A stretch of DNA of 64,000 nt from a virus. Shown here one piece after another: positions 61,563 through 64,000 of this stretch. How positions within the stretch are numbered: the stretch's first letter is position 1; each line of letters opens with the position of its first letter. The stretch is from positions 1-64,000 of IMG/VR virus record IMGVR_UViG_3300042477_000445; one strand, written 5' to 3'. The position numbers and the translations under genes were made by a program. The notes beneath the pieces were generated by a model. That model was not told the DNA's origin. It did no database searches and saw nothing but the letters and a program-made list of their open reading frames with translations.

Positions 61563-63626
61563 ATGTTAAAGAAAATAATACCGCTTTTATTTTTAGTCTC
61601 CTGTTCGCAAGAGACAGCAGCGCCCACTATTCAAGGGGGCATTGGCTTTGACATACAGCAAGACACCACCATCATTGTTAAAGATATAGAACAACCAGAT
61701 GTTATTGAATCAGACACAGAACCAGTGGAAGATACACAGGTAGAAGACGCGGAAAATGACCTAGAAAATACGGAAATAATAGAAGTAGAAGAAGATGCGG
61801 TCGAAGATGTTGAGCCTCCTGTAGAGGACACAGAAGAGCCTGAATGTATTGATGAAGACGGCGATGGGTTTGGTGAAAACTGCAACTTTGGTATTGATTG
61901 CGATGACTTCAATCCAAACTTTGGAGATGTATGCCCAGATTGCTCAAAGGCTGGAACTATAGGCTGTACTTGTTCTGGCAAGCCTTTATCGTGTTATGAA
62001 TACGATCCAGCGACAGTAGGAAAAGGCTTGTGTAAAAAAGGTCAGCAATTATGTACAGACGGCTTCTGGAAAGCATGTAGCGGGAGCATTGGACCAGCAC
62101 CAGAACTCTGCGACTTCAAAGACAACGACTGCGATGGCGAAACAGACGAGGGCGTAAAATCAACTTGTGGTAATTGTGATCTAACTTGTAATCAACAAAC
62201 TATTGGTTCTGGTGGTAAAGGATGGAATCTAAATAGTGAAAATGCTACAGGGCTTGGTTTGGATCCACAAGGTAATGTAACTCTTGATTTATCAGCGATC
62301 TCGCTCAACTTGAAGTTTATTTGGATCGCAAACTCACCAAATAACACTGTATCCAAAGTTGATTGTAAGACCATTACAGAAGTTGGTAGATTCCAAGTTT
62401 GCTCAGACCCTTCAAGAACTTCTGTTGACCTTGAGGGAAATGTTTGGGTTGCTTGCCGTGGCGATGGTGCCGTAACAAAAATTATCGCAGATAAAACAAA
62501 ATGTGCTGATAAAAACGGCAATGGTATTATTGAAACATCGACAAGCTCACAGCCAATAGGCAATGATGAGTGTATCAAGTTTATTGTAAACCCCGGCAAA
62601 GGATCTTATGCTAGAGGTGCCGCTGTAGATAAAGAAAATCATGTATGGATAGGTTATTGGAACCAAAAAACAATGGTTCGTCTTAATGCCAACACTGGCG
62701 CAACGATGACGGAAATTCCATTGGGTGTATCGCCCTATGGTTTAGTAATTGACCAAAAGGGAATGATCTGGGCGCAAGGTGAGTTCAACACGCTGGTCAT
62801 GATAGACCCTTTGACACAAGTCGTTACAAAGAATAATACCTTACCACAACTAAAGTTCCCTGCTAGTGCTTACGGGCTTAATGTAGATAAGTATGGTCGT
62901 TTGTGGGTTGCTTCGGGCAACAAAGCATCTGTTTATGATCCCAAGACATTACAATGGAAGGTCGTTAACATGAACTGGGGTGGTGGTCGTGGTGTTGCTA
63001 CATCAAATGATGGTTATACTTATGTCGCCGTAGATGGTTCAGGCGGGGCAGTAAAAATAAATGGCAATGTTGATCCACCACAAGTAGAAGGTTTTATCAA
63101 GGGAGCAGGAAGCCCTGTCGGTGCTGCTATTGACTATGATGGTTTTGTTTGGGTCGTAAATCAAGGTGGTTCAAGCGCAACAAAGATGGATCCAAATACA
63201 ATGTCTGCGGTAGGAACTGTTTCAGTTGGTTCATCTCCATACACATACTCAGACATGACTGGTTATACTCTAAACTACTTTACTGCGCCAAAAGGTCAAT
63301 ACAGCACAGTATTCTTTGGAAGTGTATCATCAAACCCAATAACAACTTCCACAATGAAACAAGTGTGGCAGTCAATTTCAGCAGAAGCGGATCTTCCAGA
63401 AGGGACAGCATTGAGGTTTAGATTAAGAGCGGGCAATACAAAAGTAGAACTAGAAAATGCTAAATGGTCTGAGCCTATTGATTTTCCGCCAGAAGTATTT
63501 CCTTATGATCTTACCAAGGCAAATATTATCGGCAACATGCTACAAGTTGAAATACAGTTGACAACAAAAGATAAAAAGGTTGCTCCAACTCTAAAATCTA
63601 TAACGGCGAAGTCCAAACTGATTTAA
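61563..63626 (+). CDS. MopE-like lipoprotein with beta-propeller
   Basis: The protein has 687 residues. MLKKIIPLLFLVSC is a lipoprotein signal (lipobox LVSC, Ser at +2). Residues 25-93 are an acidic linker. Two metal-binding-like Cys/Asp motifs follow, CIDEDGDGFGENC near 94 and LCDFKDNDCDGETDEG near 180, of the MopE/thrombospondin type frequent in Myxococcota. Residues 205-540 form an NHL/Vgb-like propeller with repeated (V/I)D..G.(V/I)W(V/I)A blades, for example TSVDLEGNVWVACRGDGAVT, AAVDKENHVWIGYWNQ and AAIDYDGFVWVVNQGG. The last 140 residues are a separate beta domain. It is 6 bases behind the barrel gene. Role unknown; exported and surface-anchored. Confidence 0.8.
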   Translation: MLKKIIPLLFLVSCSQETAAPTIQGGIGFDIQQDTTIIVKDIEQPDVIESDTEPVEDTQVEDAENDLENTEIIEVEEDAVEDVEPPVEDTEEPECIDEDGDGFGENCNFGIDCDDFNPNFGDVCPDCSKAGTIGCTCSGKPLSCYEYDPATVGKGLCKKGQQLCTDGFWKACSGSIGPAPELCDFKDNDCDGETDEGVKSTCGNCDLTCNQQTIGSGGKGWNLNSENATGLGLDPQGNVTLDLSAISLNLKFIWIANSPNNTVSKVDCKTITEVGRFQVCSDPSRTSVDLEGNVWVACRGDGAVTKIIADKTKCADKNGNGIIETSTSSQPIGNDECIKFIVNPGKGSYARGAAVDKENHVWIGYWNQKTMVRLNANTGATMTEIPLGVSPYGLVIDQKGMIWAQGEFNTLVMIDPLTQVVTKNNTLPQLKFPASAYGLNVDKYGRLWVASGNKASVYDPKTLQWKVVNMNWGGGRGVATSNDGYTYVAVDGSGGAVKINGNVDPPQVEGFIKGAGSPVGAAIDYDGFVWVVNQGGSSATKMDPNTMSAVGTVSVGSSPYTYSDMTGYTLNYFTAPKGQYSTVFFGSVSSNPITTSTMKQVWQSISAEADLPEGTALRFRLRAGNTKVELENAKWSEPIDFPPEVFPYDLTKANIIGNMLQVEIQLTTKDKKVAPTLKSITAKSKLI

Positions 63627-63629
63627 CAA

Positions 63630-63638
63630 ACTATTTAT
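63630..63638 (+). promoter_or_regulatory. candidate phage late promoter box before the transglycosylase gene
   Basis: ACTATTTAT begins 4 bases after the stop of the propeller gene and lies only 13 bases before the ATG at 63643. The short distance and the missing ribosome site would give a leaderless or near-leaderless message if this box works as at the other sites. Confidence 0.5.
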
Positions 63639-63642
63639 AGTA

Positions 63643-64000
63643 ATGTTAGTTATTTTTAAGCTGAGTTTCTGGATCAGCTTATTGTTCTCTTGTAGACCAG
63701 TAGATCCAGTAATAAGCAACAAAATAATTGATTCAGTTGAGTTTCAGGAATCGAGAGGTGTAGCTTCTGTAAGAGATAATGGTTATTGTGTTGGGTTAAT
63801 GCAGATAGATAGAAGATATTCTCCAATACAAAAACCTTATTTAAAAATTCCTTATCTCAATCGAATCATTGGCGTGCGAATGCTTCGATATTGGCATAAG
63901 CAGGCGAGAGGTGATATGAATCATGCTCTTGCGGCCTATAATTGTGGATATGCTGGATTAAATACCACTTGCGGTTCTGGATATGCCAGCGCCGTTTTAA
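63643..64000 (+). CDS. lytic transglycosylase lipoprotein (SLT family), cut by window end
   Basis: The visible part is 119 residues and the frame is still open at base 64000. MLVIFKLSFWISLLFSC is a lipoprotein signal with lipobox LFSC. The SLT fold signs follow: VEFQESRGVAS with the catalytic Glu, GYCVGLMQIDRRY (the GLMQI motif), and HALAAYNCGYAGL (AYNxG). It would cleave peptidoglycan from the periplasmic side while anchored to the outer membrane. No ribosome site precedes the ATG, but downstream starts would remove the signal. It may be a lysis or entry enzyme of the phage. Confidence 0.82.
   Translation, partial: MLVIFKLSFWISLLFSCRPVDPVISNKIIDSVEFQESRGVASVRDNGYCVGLMQIDRRYSPIQKPYLKIPYLNRIIGVRMLRYWHKQARGDMNHALAAYNCGYAGLNTTCGSGYASAVL

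Noticed and set aside
58640-64000. Host chromosome joined to phage DNA (prophage edge or chimera)
   Set aside because: The region keeps the same strand, tight packing, AT content and the ACTATTTAT box, and no att-like repeat, integrase or tRNA is seen; a misassembly cannot be fully excluded without reads.

Overview
The window is a contiguous piece of a large, AT-rich tailed-phage genome. It comes from a distant T4-type myovirus (Caudoviricetes) of the kind seen in aquatic samples. Every supported gene lies on the + strand. Genes are packed with overlaps or gaps of a few bases, and no stretch over 300 bases lacks a gene. The phage assignment rests on a recognisable T4-like set: gp55-like late sigma factor, gp25 and gp6 baseplate wedge proteins, large terminase, portal, gp21-type prohead protease, acidic prohead core protein and gp23-type major capsid protein. 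I saw no tRNA, rRNA, CRISPR array, integrase or insertion sequence. Tail sheath, tail tube, DNA polymerase and a classical holin are not recognisable here and presumably lie outside the window.

Layout. (1) 1-8.65 kb is a glycan / nucleotide-sugar cassette: CMP-sugar synthetase, class III aminotransferase, VOC protein, TIM-barrel isomerase, SDR, a DUF115/sialyltransferase-like protein, a HAD phosphatase, a frame-disrupted methyltransferase-like gene, GDP-fucose synthase, GDP-mannose 4,6-dehydratase and a ManC-type cupin, with small unknown genes among them. (2) 8.65-10.1 kb holds an FmdB-like zinc ribbon, a small membrane protein, the late sigma factor and a small helical protein. (3) 10.1-38.0 kb is a tail/baseplate block with several very large proteins, LamG-like lectin domains and two families of paralogous structural proteins. 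(4) 38.0-42.6 kb is nucleic-acid metabolism: RuvC-like resolvase, DnaG-like primase and a single-chain Mre11-Rad50 (gp47-gp46) fusion. (5) 42.6-58.7 kb is the head and packaging block, with a tail fibre carrying an S74 chaperone domain, an HEXXH metallopeptidase-like protein and a homolog of ribosomal protein bS21. (6) 58.7-64.0 kb, after a strong terminator behind the capsid gene, is a cassette of exported envelope proteins: a Cys-rich repeat lipoprotein, a beta-barrel/OmpA-like protein, a MopE-like beta-propeller lipoprotein and a lytic-transglycosylase lipoprotein cut by the window end.

Regulation. A 9-base box, ACTATTTAT, recurs just upstream of at least six gene starts, usually 28-32 bases before the start codon, and is the best candidate for the late promoter read by the gp55-like sigma. 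The same box precedes the head genes and the envelope-protein cassette, so those lipoproteins look like true late phage genes and not host flank. Their architecture (Dictyostelium-type CTDC repeats, MopE-like DxDxDG motifs, propeller) is typical of Myxococcota and related predatory or gliding bacteria. This hints at such a host, or at gene capture from one. The two most novel-looking units are this late-expressed envelope cassette and the glycan-remodelling cassette at the left end.
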